Source of the DNA: Pontibacter litorisediminis
GTDB lineage: Bacteria > Bacteroidota > Bacteroidia > Cytophagales > Hymenobacteraceae
Reading direction: 5' to 3'
Length of the DNA stretch: 64,000 bases
Assembly: GCF_029360645.1 (NCBI RefSeq)
Contig: NZ_JARDUA010000003.1
Coordinates: forward strand, 1 to 64,000
The stretch's first letter is position 1; every line of letters starts with the position of its first letter. The translations under genes and the position numbers were made by a program. Of this stretch, positions 1 to 9,730 are shown piece after piece. Below the pieces are notes generated by a model that saw only the letters and a list, made by a program, of their open reading frames with translations, did not search any database and was not told where the DNA came from.

Positions 1-102
1 ATGGCCCCGGTGAGCACCTCTTCCCATTCCGAACAGAGCAGTTAAGCCCGGGAGCGCCGATGGTACTGGGGTCACACCCGGGAGAGTAGGTGGCCGCCAA
101 CC
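1..102 (+). rRNA. rrf: 5S ribosomal RNA, 3' part (5' end outside the window)
   Basis: The first hundred bases contain the conserved 5S core CCATTCCGAACAG followed by the GATGGTACTG and GGGAGAGTAGGT blocks. About ten 5' bases are missing because the window begins inside the gene. This is the end of an rRNA operon read on the plus strand. The exact 3' end is estimated from the usual pairing region and could be off by a few bases. Confidence 0.93.
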
Positions 103-110
103 CCAACAAG

Positions 111-150
111 AGGGCCCCTCGCGCAAGTGAAGGGCCCTTCTTCTTTTTCC
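111..150 (+). terminator. Terminator of the rRNA operon
   Basis: A GGGCCC-containing hairpin with arms at about 111-117 and 131-138 is followed by a pyrimidine-rich TTCTTCTTTTTCCC tract directly after the 5S gene. From here to about 310 I see no gene. Confidence 0.75.
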
Positions 151-311
151 CACCACCACCACAAGCAAAGGCCATGGGAGGCCCAGCACCTACGAACGTA
201 ACTGTTGATTGCCTCTGAGCACGTTGGGAACGCGTTGAAAAAAGCAGGCAGGTTTTACAGAAGATATTTTCTACACCTGGTACCAGGAAAGAACAGATGA
301 TAACATACAAG

Positions 312-344
312 AAAGGCGTCACGGTACATACCATGACGCCTTTT
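312..344 (-). terminator. Terminator of aspA
   Basis: Inverted repeat AAAGGCGTCA / TGACGCCTTT with a 12-base loop, about 60 bases past the aspartase stop codon on the minus strand. On that strand the stem is followed by only a short T stretch, so it may be a weak or partly Rho-dependent terminator. Confidence 0.6.
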
Positions 345-403
345 GCCTTTTAACCTTACCTATAAATGCTAGAGTAGATTACTGTTCTGAATTTATCTAC
401 ACA

Positions 404-1813
404 TTAGCTGTTGATAAATTTTGGATGGATCAGGTTCTCGATAGAAAAAACCTCCTCCCATTTCTCCTGCGTAATTCGCTTACGCTCTACAACGGTAATA
501 TCATGTATAGACTTGCCTGTGGCTAAGGCTTCTTTGGCAATAGAAGCAGACTCTTCATAACCCAGGATCGGGTTAAGGGCTGTTATAATGCCGACACTGT
601 TCATCACCATGTTAGCACAAATCTCCTCATTAGCGGTTATACCTTTCACACACTTGTTGGTTAAAGTATAGCAGGCGTTCTCCATGTATGACAGAGAACT
701 GAAAAGGCTGAAAGCAATGACAGGCTCCATGACGTTTAACTGCAGCTGGCCCGCCTCGGCCGCCATTGTCACAGTCATGTCCGTTCCAATCACATAATAA
801 GCTGTTTGGTTTACCACCTCCGGAATGACAGGGTTCACCTTGCCTGGCATAATAGATGATCCTGGCTGCATGCGCGGCAGGTTGATTTCGTTTATCCCTG
901 CTCTAGGGCCAGAAGACAATAGGCGAAGGTCGTTGCAGATTTTGGAGATCTTGATGGCTGAACGTTTCAAGACACCTGAAACCTGCACATAGGCACCAGT
1001 GTCGCATGTGGCTTCTATAAGATCTTCTGCCAGCACAACCGGTATGCCTGTCAAATCGCGGAGGTGCTCCGTTACCCGCTGGGGGTAGCCTTCAGGCGCG
1101 TTGATGGAAGTGCCGATGGCCGTGGCGCCCATGTTGATCTCAGAGATAAGCATCTTGGCCTCATTCAGGCGCTGAATATCTTCTTTGATAGTAGTGGAAA
1201 AGCCGTGGAATTCTGCTCCCAAAGTCATTGGTACAGCATCCTGCAGTTGCGTACGGCCCATTTTCAGCACATTCTTAAACTCCTCTCCCTTGTGGGCAAA
1301 AGCCTCCTGAAGCGCCTCTAAGCTCTCTATGAAACTTTCGATCTTGCGATACAGGGCCAAGCGGAAGGCAGTAGGATAGGCATCGTTTGTGGATTGGGAG
1401 AAATTTACGTGGTTGTTAGGGTGCACGTACTGGTATTCTCCTTTCTTATGCCCTAGGGCCTCCAGCGCCAGGTTTGCCACTACCTCGTTCACGTTCATAT
1501 TTACAGAGGTGCCAGCGCCGCCTTGTATCATGTCGGTCACAAACTGGTCCATGTACTCACCCGCGATCAGTTTGTCGCAAGCTTTGCAGATGGCATCTGC
1601 TATTTCTGGCTTTAGTACACCACAATCGCGGTTGGCGAGTGCGGCTGCTTTTTTAACATAGCCAAAGGCTTGTATAAAGAGGGGCTCTCTGGAAACTGGG
1701 ATGCCGGTAATATAGAAATTATCTAAAGCACGGGCTGTCTGGATACCGTAATAGGCGGAATCCGGGATTTCCATTTCACCAAGGAAGTCGTGCTCTGTTC
1801 TGAACTCGCTCAT
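404..1813 (-). CDS. aspA: Aspartate ammonia-lyase (aspartase)
   Basis: Catalyses reversible deamination of L-aspartate to fumarate and ammonia in the cytoplasm, feeding amino-acid nitrogen and carbon into the TCA cycle. The 469-residue protein has the length of the aspartase/fumarase superfamily and shows its three signature blocks: GGAGTS near residues 98-103, STNDAYPT near 141-148, and the mobile catalytic SS loop GSSIMPGKVNP at about 318-328. The N-terminal pattern EHDFLGEMEIP and YYGIQTARA fits aspartase better than class II fumarase, but I cannot exclude fumarase from sequence reading alone. It starts 27 bases downstream of the RNase D stop on the same strand, so the two may be cotranscribed. 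Confidence 0.93.
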   Translation of the reverse strand: MSEFRTEHDFLGEMEIPDSAYYGIQTARALDNFYITGIPVSREPLFIQAFGYVKKAAALANRDCGVLKPEIADAICKACDKLIAGEYMDQFVTDMIQGGAGTSVNMNVNEVVANLALEALGHKKGEYQYVHPNNHVNFSQSTNDAYPTAFRLALYRKIESFIESLEALQEAFAHKGEEFKNVLKMGRTQLQDAVPMTLGAEFHGFSTTIKEDIQRLNEAKMLISEINMGATAIGTSINAPEGYPQRVTEHLRDLTGIPVVLAEDLIEATCDTGAYVQVSGVLKRSAIKISKICNDLRLLSSGPRAGINEINLPRMQPGSSIMPGKVNPVIPEVVNQTAYYVIGTDMTVTMAAEAGQLQLNVMEPVIAFSLFSSLSYMENACYTLTNKCVKGITANEEICANMVMNSVGIITALNPILGYEESASIAKEALATGKSIHDITVVERKRITQEKWEEVFSIENLIHPKFINS

Positions 1814-1840
1814 GTTAAGGGGATTATTATAGAATGCTTG

Positions 1841-3025
1841 TTAACTACTCGGTTCTTCTTTCTGGACCGGAGCCGGCAACTTAACGCCGAGCTCTTCGGC
1901 CGTTTCCATGACAATGGCCGTAGCGTACTGCTTGGTGCAGCGCAGCTCACCGCTGAAGCTGTAGTCGTTGATCACGCTTTGGGTGATAACCATCCGCGCA
2001 GCGTACTCGCCATACTTGGCAACAATCTGCTTCTGTACCTTTGTTAGCTCCTCTTTGCGTTGCTCTGTCTCGGGCGTCCGCAGAGGGCGTTGCCACCGGC
2101 TTTCCGGGTAGTCGTGGCTAATGTTGTGCTCTTTGGCGGCCTCCTTGGCATCACGCAGAGTATCTTTCAACAGTTTTTCGTTTCGGGAGCGTTTTAAGCC
2201 GCCATGTATGCCGCGCGTGTGGTTCAGCCATTCATGTATATCCGTGTCCGGATGGTTTGCCAGATCTACAAGGGCATCGTTAGAGATAACGAACGGGGCA
2301 GGCTTGTTAAACTGCTTTCCCATCTGCTCCCTAAAAGTGAACAGGTTCTTGAGGATGTACTGCTGGTAGAAGTTAAGCCTGTTGGCGTTCCGCAGCCTCA
2401 GGTGCGGGTTGTCAGGCTCGGAGTAGGTAAGGGTTTCCAGCAGGTGGTTTTCCTCCTGCAGCCAGTGCGAACGCCCCAGTTGCTCTACCTCCTGAAGCAG
2501 CTTTGCTTTGATCCGGTGCAGGTAGATCACATCTATCGCTGCATACTGTAACTGGGCCTCCGTTAGCGGCCGCTTGTTCCAGTTGCTGGATTGCTGCGAC
2601 TTGTCTATTTCTATGTTGAACTCCTCCTTCAGCACCGTAGCCAACGAGGATCGTTCGTAGTTCAGGATTTTAGCGGCCACATCGGTATCCATTACTCCTT
2701 TGATACGGCACCCCAGTTTATCCAGCAAAAGAATATCGTTGTTGGAATGATGGATAATCTTGGTGATAGAGCCATTCTCCAGTAACTCAAACAATGGCTG
2801 CAGGTTAGTTACTGTAAAGGGATCGATGATATAGCAGACTCCGCTCTCGTCAGCGATCTGCACGAGGCAAAGGTTAAAACCGTAAGTAAAGCGATTCTGA
2901 TCGAACTCCAGGTCCAGGGCCAGCTCTTTGTTCTGGCTCAGTAGGTTAACCACCTCTTGCAACTGCTCCTGCTGGTCGATCAGTTTTATCGTTACGCCAT
3001 CGAAACTCAGCGTTGTATTTTCCAT
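1841..3025 (-). CDS. rnd: Ribonuclease D (DEDD 3'-5' exonuclease with HRDC domain)
   Basis: 3'-5' exoribonuclease for tRNA and other RNA 3' maturation. With the chosen start the protein is 394 residues. DEDDy motifs are visible: D38/E40 in ALDLEFD, the HHSNNDILLLD block near 92-102, and Y161/D165 in QYAAIDVIYL. A helical HRDC-type nucleic-acid-binding domain follows (about 225-300). The reading frame stays open upstream to 3208, but that stretch holds the terminator of the neighbouring lipoprotein gene, and family similarity begins at MENTTLSFDG. I therefore place the start at 3025. It is the first gene of a likely rnd-aspA pair. Confidence 0.92.
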   Translation of the reverse strand: MENTTLSFDGVTIKLIDQQEQLQEVVNLLSQNKELALDLEFDQNRFTYGFNLCLVQIADESGVCYIIDPFTVTNLQPLFELLENGSITKIIHHSNNDILLLDKLGCRIKGVMDTDVAAKILNYERSSLATVLKEEFNIEIDKSQQSSNWNKRPLTEAQLQYAAIDVIYLHRIKAKLLQEVEQLGRSHWLQEENHLLETLTYSEPDNPHLRLRNANRLNFYQQYILKNLFTFREQMGKQFNKPAPFVISNDALVDLANHPDTDIHEWLNHTRGIHGGLKRSRNEKLLKDTLRDAKEAAKEHNISHDYPESRWQRPLRTPETEQRKEELTKVQKQIVAKYGEYAARMVITQSVINDYSFSGELRCTKQYATAIVMETAEELGVKLPAPVQKEEPSS

Positions 3026-3106
3026 TCCTAAAGATAAAAAGGTTAGAGCAGATTCTGATTTCCAGCGCCTTCTTTTTATACGCCTTCCATCAGGGGGTAA
3101 AGGCAT

Positions 3107-3140
3107 AAAAAAAGTCCCTACCGGCAAGGGAGGGACTTTT
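3107..3140 (-). terminator. Terminator of the small lipoprotein gene
   Basis: Stem AAAGTCCCT / AGGGACTTT followed on the minus strand by a run of T. It sits between the lipoprotein stop (3162) and the RNase D start (3025), which argues against the upstream extension of the RNase D frame. Confidence 0.85.
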
Positions 3141-3161
3141 GAGTATAATGTATAAGAACCG

Positions 3162-3404
3162 TTACTGTACGGGAGGCTGCTCTTCCTCGATCTCGTCTGC
3201 AACACCATCGTTCACGGTAGTGTCTTCTACCATAATGGTAGTGTCTTCCTCCATACCGGTATCAGCATCCATGTTCATATCGGTTTCTACCTCGTCCGTC
3301 GTTTCCATTGTTTCAGACTCAGTAGTTGTATTATTATCGGAGCCGCAAGCCGTAAAAGCGAAAGCTGCAAAGGCGGCAAAGGCGAATTTCCAAATCTTTT
3401 TCAT
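3162..3404 (-). CDS. Small acidic lipoprotein of unknown function
   Basis: 80 residues. A lysine-rich start, an alanine/phenylalanine hydrophobic core and the lipobox FTAC (Cys20) indicate a signal-peptidase-II lipoprotein. The mature part is almost entirely Thr, Glu, Asp and Met, with iterated ETM/DTT-like words, and probably lacks a fold. Small acidic lipoproteins of this kind are common and uncharacterised in Cytophagales. It has its own terminator and no operon partner. I do not recognise a family. Confidence 0.75.
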   Translation of the reverse strand: MKKIWKFAFAAFAAFAFTACGSDNNTTTESETMETTDEVETDMNMDADTGMEEDTTIMVEDTTVNDGVADEIEEEQPPVQ

Positions 3405-3656
3405 AATCGTTTAGTTATTGATTTTGTACTTATTTATACGAAACCGTTATAAAAGTAACCCTACTGGTGATATAAAGGGAGGTGTTTTAAAGTAAACGGC
3501 TTTAGAAGAACTGTAAACAATAATAAAATTAATGTGAGCAGCTCATTAGGTGAAGAAGGCAAAGGGGTGGAATTGTGATGTTTTATAGGTAAATTTTACT
3601 TTGGCAAATTCAGCTGTACCTGAATAGTTATATTCTCTGACGCGCCACCAGTAGAT
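3405..3656. other. Intergenic, no gene seen
   Basis: AT-rich spacer between the acidic lipoprotein and the M28 peptidase terminator. It presumably contains the lipoprotein promoter on the minus strand, but I could not identify a clean TAnnTTTG box. Confidence 0.5.
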
Positions 3657-3703
3657 AGTAATAAGAAAGCCTGCTGCTCAGTGCAACAGGCTTTCTTATT
3701 ACT
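3657..3703 (-). terminator. Terminator of the M28 peptidase gene
   Basis: Near-perfect 17-bp inverted repeat (AGTAATAAGAAAGCCTG and its complement) with a 13-base loop, immediately after the peptidase stop codon. The stem is AT-rich at the base, so it is bidirectional in form. Confidence 0.8.
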
Positions 3704-3715
3704 ATGCTGAATCCT

Positions 3716-5449
3716 TTACCTGGAGGAAGAAGCACGGGAGAGGGTCTCCTCTCGCTTCGCCTTAAACTCTGTGCCGTCCTTCCACTCCGGAAACTCCTCA
3801 GTATTCGCTACACGGTACCCAACGCGCAGGAACAGTTGCAGGTCTTCCACGGCGCCTTCCAGATTCCAGTCATCGCGCACCTCGTCCGAGAGCTTATGGT
3901 AGTCGTTGGCCGTATAGCGCTCCTTCCACTGCTTCACGTAATCGGCGGGCTGGTTACGGGCTTTAACGCCTGAGCCGGCATAGAGCGCGGGCACTCCCTG
4001 CTTGGCAAACTCAAAATGGTCGGAGCGGTAGAAGGAGCCTACCTCTGGCGTCGCCTCCGGCACAATGTGGCGGTTCTGCGACTTTGCTTCCTGCGCCAGC
4101 ACATCATCCAGGGTGGAGTTGCCAAAACCAACCACCACCACGTCCTCTGTTGGGCCATAGGCGTTCAGAACATCCATGTTGATAACGGCCACTGTTTTTT
4201 CCAGCGGGTACAGCGGGTTACTGCTGGCGTAGTATTTGGAGCCGAGCAGGCCCTTCTCCTCAGCTGTTACCGCCAGGAAAAGTATAGAACGTTTGGGCTT
4301 GGTCTCCATTTGACTAAAGGCTTTTGCCAGCTCCAGCAGGCCGGCCGTGCCGGTGGCGTTATCCAGGGCGCCGTTATAGATCTGGTCTCCCTGCAGGCTC
4401 GTGTCCTTGCCCAGGTGGTCCCAATGTGCTGTGTAAATAACGTACTCATCCTTCAGTTCCGGGTCAGAGCCCTCTAGCTTGGCTATCACGTTCTTCGACT
4501 GCACCTCGCGGAGCTTATTCTTGATGTCAAAGCTAGCCGTGGCCTTGAGAGGAACGGGCTTAAAGTCTTTCTTCTTGGCAGCCTCCTTTAGCTCTTCGAA
4601 GCTGCGGCCAAGGGCGGTGAACAACTCACGGGCCTTTGGCTCCGTGATCCACGCCTCCACTTCTGCACGGTTCATGTTTTTGTCTGGGGTGATAATTTCT
4701 ACCCCCTCACGACTGTGGCTGCCTGAGATAACTTCATAAGGATAGCCTGCCGGGCCAGTCTCATGTATGATGATGGCGGCGGCAGCCCCTTTCTCGGCGG
4801 CTATTTCATACTTATAGGTCCAGCGGCCATAATAGGTCATGGCCTTTCCGCCAAACATGGTGCTGTCCAGCTGCTGCGGGTTTTGCGGGTCCGGCACTGG
4901 CGGGTCGTTCACCAGCATCACTATGGTCTTGCCTTTCACATCAAGGCCTTTGTAATCATCCCAGCCATACTCGGGTGCTACCACGCCATAGCCAACAAAC
5001 ACCAAGTCCGAGTTATTTACCTCCACATTCTCCACATAGCGGCGGGTAAGGGCCACATAATCCTCCGGAAAGCTAAGGGAGATCTGCTTGCCGTTGGCAG
5101 TGATGGTGGCCTTGGGCGTTGGGGTATAGCCGAACATCGGCACCTCCTGTACATATGTGCCGTTCGGGTTACCCGGCTGCAGGCCAAGCTGCTTAAACTG
5201 GCGGGTAAGGTAGGCAACCGTGGAGTCTTCGCCTACAGAGCCAGGGGCGCGGCCTTCAAAGGCATCAGAGGCGAGGGTGGTGGTATGGGCCAGCAGGCTT
5301 TCTGCGGTAATGCTTTGCAGGGCGGGTTGCAGGTTCGTGCTGTCTGCGGCAGCGGCTTCCTGCTCAGCTTCGCTTACCTGCCGTGAGTTTTCGTTGCAGC
5401 CCATGGCCAGCAAACCGAGCAGGCCCAGCAGCGGAATATGTTTCTTCAT
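3716..5449 (-). CDS. M28-family zinc peptidase lipoprotein with PA domain
   Basis: Predicted exported aminopeptidase-like enzyme, anchored through a lipobox Cys at residue 18 (GLLAMGC). A PA (protease-associated) insert spans about 150-240, where [13 protein letters not shown] is typical of bacterial M28 proteins. The di-zinc catalytic domain shows TAHWDH (His342), ALDNATG (bridging Asp363), TAEEKG (general base Glu397 and ligand Glu398), NMDV (Asp426) and the final ligand His in [12 protein letters not shown]. All metal ligands are present, so it should be active. Length 577 residues is normal for the PA-containing subgroup. It stands alone with its own terminator. Confidence 0.9.
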   Translation of the reverse strand: MKKHIPLLGLLGLLAMGCNENSRQVSEAEQEAAAADSTNLQPALQSITAESLLAHTTTLASDAFEGRAPGSVGEDSTVAYLTRQFKQLGLQPGNPNGTYVQEVPMFGYTPTPKATITANGKQISLSFPEDYVALTRRYVENVEVNNSDLVFVGYGVVAPEYGWDDYKGLDVKGKTIVMLVNDPPVPDPQNPQQLDSTMFGGKAMTYYGRWTYKYEIAAEKGAAAAIIIHETGPAGYPYEVISGSHSREGVEIITPDKNMNRAEVEAWITEPKARELFTALGRSFEELKEAAKKKDFKPVPLKATASFDIKNKLREVQSKNVIAKLEGSDPELKDEYVIYTAHWDHLGKDTSLQGDQIYNGALDNATGTAGLLELAKAFSQMETKPKRSILFLAVTAEEKGLLGSKYYASSNPLYPLEKTVAVINMDVLNAYGPTEDVVVVGFGNSTLDDVLAQEAKSQNRHIVPEATPEVGSFYRSDHFEFAKQGVPALYAGSGVKARNQPADYVKQWKERYTANDYHKLSDEVRDDWNLEGAVEDLQLFLRVGYRVANTEEFPEWKDGTEFKAKREETLSRASSSR

Positions 5450-5518
5450 AGGGCAAAGTATAGGTTAGTGTCCCCTCAAGATAACGAAAAATCTATACTT
5501 TGTACTTATTTATCAAGC

Positions 5519-5989
5519 CTAAGCTGCTAATTCCCAGCTCTCAGGCACGCCATGGTGCAGCACCCGGATCAGGGCCACTATGCTTGGTTGGCTCTGCTTT
5601 AGCTGGCACTCCCACACCACCAGGCGCTTCCAGCCAGCCTCGCGGTACATGTACCTGTACTTTGCATCGCGAGCCTTGTTGTTCTCAAACTTTTGATGCC
5701 AGAAGTCGGCATTGGTTTTGGGGTGGCTAGGTATGCAATAGGGGCAGCGGTGCCAGAAGCAGCCGTGCACAAATATGGCCAGGCGGCGGGAGGGGTAGCA
5801 GATATCCGGCTTTCCGGGAGCCTTGGGCCAGTGCACCCGGTAGCCGCGCAAACCCGCCTGCCAAAGCGCCCTACGCAGCCTCAGCTCCGGCTGCGTGTTC
5901 TTGGCCTTGTTGCCCCGCATGTAGCGGCTTACCTTCTCCTGTGCAGTGAGAGGCGCCTGGGGCTTGTTATACTTTCTTTTCCTGGGCAA
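5519..5989 (-). CDS. vsr: Very-short-patch repair endonuclease (Vsr family)
   Basis: Nicks DNA at T:G mismatches that arise by deamination of 5-methylcytosine. The 156-residue protein shows the family order: SRYMRGNKAKNTQPEL (the SRxM..I/NKxKxTxPE start), GKPDI with catalytic Asp62, VHGCFWH (74-80) supplying metal and catalytic His, KTNADFW, and the C-terminal LVVWECQL. In characterised systems vsr is linked to a C5-cytosine methyltransferase (dcm); none is present in this window, so this copy is orphaned locally. It could also serve a restriction-modification system elsewhere. Confidence 0.93.
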   Translation of the reverse strand: MPRKRKYNKPQAPLTAQEKVSRYMRGNKAKNTQPELRLRRALWQAGLRGYRVHWPKAPGKPDICYPSRRLAIFVHGCFWHRCPYCIPSHPKTNADFWHQKFENNKARDAKYRYMYREAGWKRLVVWECQLKQSQPSIVALIRVLHHGVPESWELAA

Positions 5990-6124
5990 TGCTGTACCTG
6001 TACTTTTTGCACAGGCATAACATTAATTACCAGGGCATAGTTTAACCCACGCTGCAATTGTGCTTGAGCACAGGCAGGCGGTCTTCATAACTTGGAGAGG
6101 CGTACGCGAAGTAGAAAGTCTGTT

Positions 6125-6424
6125 TCAGATGCGGTAGTAAATGCGGGTCATCGAGCTGTCATAAGGATCGTAGCCGGGGCGCTTCTTGCTGAAGCGCTCC
6201 TCCAGGATCTTTGTGTGCTGCATGTGGCTCAGCAGGTAACAGTTCCATCCAGGCTTCTGCTGCCCATCTTTGCCCGTGTTCCAAGCAAGGAGGCACGACT
6301 CGTTCTGCTTGTTTTGCCCAAGCAGGTGCGGTTCGACGGTATGGCGCCCGTTCTCATACTCGAAGCTTACCAAGAGCCTGGCTCCGATTGCCTTCGATAG
6401 TTCTTCCAGCAAATAGCTATACAT
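6125..6424 (-). CDS. WYL-like domain protein, hypothetical
   Basis: 99 residues. The pattern LVSFEYENGRHTVEPHLLG followed by a short loop, GWNCYLLSHM and ERFSKKRPGYDP resembles the WYL/SH3-like ligand-binding domain of transcriptional regulators and CRISPR or phage-defence proteins, but there is no helix-turn-helix. Stand-alone WYL-like proteins of this size occur in Bacteroidota. It is followed by a 130-base gap and Vsr on the same strand. The domain call is by eye, so I am only moderately sure. Confidence 0.6.
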   Translation of the reverse strand: MYSYLLEELSKAIGARLLVSFEYENGRHTVEPHLLGQNKQNESCLLAWNTGKDGQQKPGWNCYLLSHMQHTKILEERFSKKRPGYDPYDSSMTRIYYRI

Positions 6425-6916
6425 GGTTTCCTATAGTTTAGGATGAAAATGTCTGCATTGCTGCTTGCCAACAGCCTCACTCTTTTAGCTCAGGTAGCAT
6501 ACACTACTTTACCACTATAAAGATGACATCATTCCTGCTCTTATAATAGGAAATAACAGAAGACAAAGTAACTATAATAAATCATGGTTTTTGTTGGCCT
6601 GTGTATGTGTAAGTATGCAGAGCATGTGCAGTCAGCTAGCCAGAAAGGTATAACGGAGTGGTATTTTAATCTGTAGACAGCCACCAAATGCACCTGAAAG
6701 AGGATAATTCTTTTCTTTGCCGGGGCAGCTGGCCCTGTTGCCGCACAATGCCTCGGGCGATAGTATAAACTCCGTTTGTGGCGGCGCCTGGCGAATAATC
6801 TATAGGATTAAGAGTTTAGAAGGCATAAAAAGTAACCGTAACGGGGAATACTCGGTATGATAAAGGAAGTTTTGTTCTTGATAATAAGGCATATTTGTTA
6901 ATGCGAATACGTGTTA
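6425..6916. other. Intergenic region upstream of sucA, no gene seen
   Basis: About 490 bases with no open frame worth calling on either strand. The sucA promoter lies at its right edge. The divergent gene at 6424 probably has its promoter at the left edge, but I cannot define it. Confidence 0.5.
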
Positions 6917-6946
6917 TTTGATTTTTCAATAATACCTCTAACTTTG
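6917..6946 (+). promoter_or_regulatory. Promoter of the sucA-sucB-lpd operon
   Basis: TTTG at 6917-6920, an 18-base spacer, then a perfect TAACTTTG -7 box at 6939-6946. This is the Bacteroidota housekeeping promoter form. Transcription should begin near 6952, which puts the upstream ATG at 6911 outside the message and fixes the sucA start at 6974. Confidence 0.75.
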
Positions 6947-6973
6947 CCTTTATCACATGCAGTAGTTTATACT

Positions 6974-9730
6974 ATGGATAAATATACCTACATCGCCAAT
7001 GCACACGGCGATTACATTGATGAGCTGTACAAGGCTTATCAGCAGGACCCGGAATCGGTAGATGCCGGATGGCGCAAGTTCTTCGAAGGCTTTGAGTTTG
7101 CCACCGCCTACGGCGAGAATGGCCATGAAGCCGCCGAAGGTACCATCGTCGCCCCTGCCAAAGGTGCCGCCGTTGCCGGCGAATCGGAGAAAGAGGTTGC
7201 CGTGCGCAACCTGATCCACGCTTACCGCACACGCGGCCACCTGCGCTCCAAAACCAACCCGGTGCGTGCCCGCAAAGACCGCAAGGCAAGGTTGGACCTG
7301 GCTGACTTCGGTTTAACAGAGGCTGACCTGGACACTGTGTTCCAGGTCGGGGAGATTATCGGCATCGGGCCGGCCACACTCCGCGATATCGAAGCAGCGC
7401 TGAAGAAGATCTACGAAGGCTCGATCGGCTTTGAGTACATGTACATCCGCGACCCGGAGGTGCTGGAGTGGTTTAAGCAGAAGGTAGAGCGCGACTCCCT
7501 GAATTTTAACCCAGGCATCGAGTATAAAAAGCGCATCCTGTCTAAACTGAACGAGGCGGTGGTGTTCGAGAACTTCCTGCACACGAAGTTCTTGGGCCAG
7601 AAGCGCTTTTCCCTGGAGGGCGGTGAAACCACGATCCCTGCCCTGGATGCCGCGATAGACAAGGCATCGGAGCTCGGCGTGGAGGAAGTAGTGATAGGCA
7701 TGGCGCACCGCGGCCGCCTGAACGTGCTGGCCAACATCATGGGCAAAACCTATGAGCAGATCTTCTCTGAGTTTGAGGGTACTGCCGTGCCAGACCTGAC
7801 CATGGGCGACGGAGACGTGAAGTACCACATGGGCTACTCGTCTGAGGTTACCACGCCATCCGGTAAGAAAGTAAACCTGAAGCTGGCTCCCAACCCATCG
7901 CACCTGGAGGCGGTGAACCCGGTAGTGGAAGGCTTTGTGCGCGCTAAAATTGACTGCATGTACGGCAAAGATGCCGATAAGGTACTGCCTATACTGATCC
8001 ATGGGGACGCTGCCGTTGCAGGCCAAGGCATCGTGTACGAGGTGACGCAGATGGCAAACCTGGAAGGCTACAATACTGGCGGCACCATCCATTTCGTGAT
8101 CAACAACCAGGTTGGTTTCACCACCGATTTTGAAGACGCCCGCTCGTCGATCTACTCTACCGATGTAGCCAAGATAATAGATGCGCCGGTGCTGCACGTA
8201 AACGGTGACGACCCGGAGTCGGTGGTGTTTGCCATGCGCATGGCCATGGAGTACCGCCAGCGCTACAACAACGACATCTTTGTAGACATGGTGTGCTACC
8301 GCCGCCATGGCCACAACGAGTCTGACGAGCCGAAATTCACGCAGCCACAACTGTACAACCTGATCTCGAAGCACGCCAACCCACGCGAAGTATACAACAA
8401 ACAGTTGATCTCGCGCGGCGAGGTGGATGCAGAGCTGGCCAAGAATATGGACAAGGAGTTCCGCAGCCTGCTGCAGGACCGCCTGGACATGGTAAAGCAG
8501 AAGCCGCTGCCTTATAACTACCAGCAGATGGAGAAGGAGTGGCAGTCGCTGCGCCGCTCTAAGCCTGAGGACTTCAATCAGTCTCCTGAAACTGGCGTTT
8601 CTGCAGAAGCTGTGGAGGCGGTAGGTAAAGCTTTGACTACTTTGCCGCAGGGCTTCAAGCCGCTGAAGCAGATCGAGAAGCTGCTTAAGGAGCGTAAGGA
8701 AATGTTCTTTGAGACCAAGCAGCTGAACTGGGCAGCCGGTGAGTTGCTGGCTTACGGGTCTGTGCTGCTGGATGGAAAGGTGGTGCGTTTCTCTGGCCAG
8801 GATGTGCAGCGCGGAACGTTCTCGCACCGCCATGCGGTGCTGCACGATGCCGTGACAAGCGCCCCGTACAACAACCTGAACCACATGACAGACAACCAGG
8901 GCTCTTTCGAGATCTACAACTCCCTGCTGTCTGAGTATGGCGTGCTGGGCTTTGAGTTCGGCTATGCCATGGCGAACCCGAATGCATTGGTGATCTGGGA
9001 GGCGCAGTTCGGCGACTTTGCCAACGGTGCCCAGGTTATGATCGACCAGTTCATCTCTGCTACAGAATCGAAGTGGCAGCGCATGAACGGCCTGGTGATG
9101 CTGTTGCCGCACGGCTACGAAGGCCAGGGGCCAGAGCACTCCAACGCACGCCCTGAACGCTTCCTGCAGCTGGCAGCCGAGAACAACATGTTCGTGACTT
9201 ACATCACCACACCTGCCAACCTGTTCCACTTTATGCGCCGCCAGTTGGCCTTGCCGTTCCGCAAGCCTGCCGTAAACATGTCGCCCAAGTCGTTGCTGCG
9301 CCATCCGGCCGTGGTTTCCCCGGTAGAGGACTTCACAAGCGGCAGCTTCAGAGAAGTGATCGGCGATACCTACGCACCGGCTAAGTCAGTGAAGAAAGTG
9401 CTGCTGTGCTGGGGCAAAGTATACTTCGACCTGCTGGAAGAGCAGCAGAAGAACAACCGCAAGGACGTGGCCATTATCCGCATGGAGCAGTTGGCGCCGT
9501 TCCCGAAGGTGCAGCTGGAGGCAGAGCTTGGCAAGTATAAAAACGCTAAAGTATACTGGGTACAGGAAGAGCCTGAGAACATGGGTGCCTGGACCTACAT
9601 CCTGCGTATCATGCGCAATGGCGTGGAAGACGTAGTAGCCCGCAAGGCAAGTGCGTCGCCGGCAACCGGCTACCTGAAGGTGCATGCCAAAGAGCAGCAG
9701 GAGCTAATCGAAAGAGCGTTTGCTGTATAG
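6974..9730 (+). CDS. sucA: 2-oxoglutarate dehydrogenase E1 component
   Basis: Thiamine-diphosphate enzyme that decarboxylates 2-oxoglutarate and transfers the succinyl group to the lipoyl arm of SucB. 918 residues from the chosen ATG, the usual length. The N-terminus YIANAHGDYIDELY matches the E2/E3-binding segment of SucA. Internal landmarks are GMAHRGRLNVL, HGDAAVAGQG, the ThDP block INNQVGFTT, RRHGHNESDEP, SHRHAVLHD and the C-terminal EEPENMGAW. The frame is open to 6911, but a promoter occupies that stretch. First gene of an operon with sucB and lpd, although each junction is interrupted by a small repeat-framed gene. Confidence 0.97.
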   Translation: MDKYTYIANAHGDYIDELYKAYQQDPESVDAGWRKFFEGFEFATAYGENGHEAAEGTIVAPAKGAAVAGESEKEVAVRNLIHAYRTRGHLRSKTNPVRARKDRKARLDLADFGLTEADLDTVFQVGEIIGIGPATLRDIEAALKKIYEGSIGFEYMYIRDPEVLEWFKQKVERDSLNFNPGIEYKKRILSKLNEAVVFENFLHTKFLGQKRFSLEGGETTIPALDAAIDKASELGVEEVVIGMAHRGRLNVLANIMGKTYEQIFSEFEGTAVPDLTMGDGDVKYHMGYSSEVTTPSGKKVNLKLAPNPSHLEAVNPVVEGFVRAKIDCMYGKDADKVLPILIHGDAAVAGQGIVYEVTQMANLEGYNTGGTIHFVINNQVGFTTDFEDARSSIYSTDVAKIIDAPVLHVNGDDPESVVFAMRMAMEYRQRYNNDIFVDMVCYRRHGHNESDEPKFTQPQLYNLISKHANPREVYNKQLISRGEVDAELAKNMDKEFRSLLQDRLDMVKQKPLPYNYQQMEKEWQSLRRSKPEDFNQSPETGVSAEAVEAVGKALTTLPQGFKPLKQIEKLLKERKEMFFETKQLNWAAGELLAYGSVLLDGKVVRFSGQDVQRGTFSHRHAVLHDAVTSAPYNNLNHMTDNQGSFEIYNSLLSEYGVLGFEFGYAMANPNALVIWEAQFGDFANGAQVMIDQFISATESKWQRMNGLVMLLPHGYEGQGPEHSNARPERFLQLAAENNMFVTYITTPANLFHFMRRQLALPFRKPAVNMSPKSLLRHPAVVSPVEDFTSGSFREVIGDTYAPAKSVKKVLLCWGKVYFDLLEEQQKNNRKDVAIIRMEQLAPFPKVQLEAELGKYKNAKVYWVQEEPENMGAWTYILRIMRNGVEDVVARKASASPATGYLKVHAKEQQELIERAFAV

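Noticed and set aside
6911-6973. Upstream start for sucA
   Set aside because: A consensus promoter (6917-6946) lies inside this stretch, and SucA similarity starts at ATG 6974.
7313-9304. 663-codon minus-strand open frame antisense to sucA
   Set aside because: Long frame created by the codon bias of sucA. The translation is His/Gln/Val-rich and has no family features, while the plus strand is unmistakably SucA.
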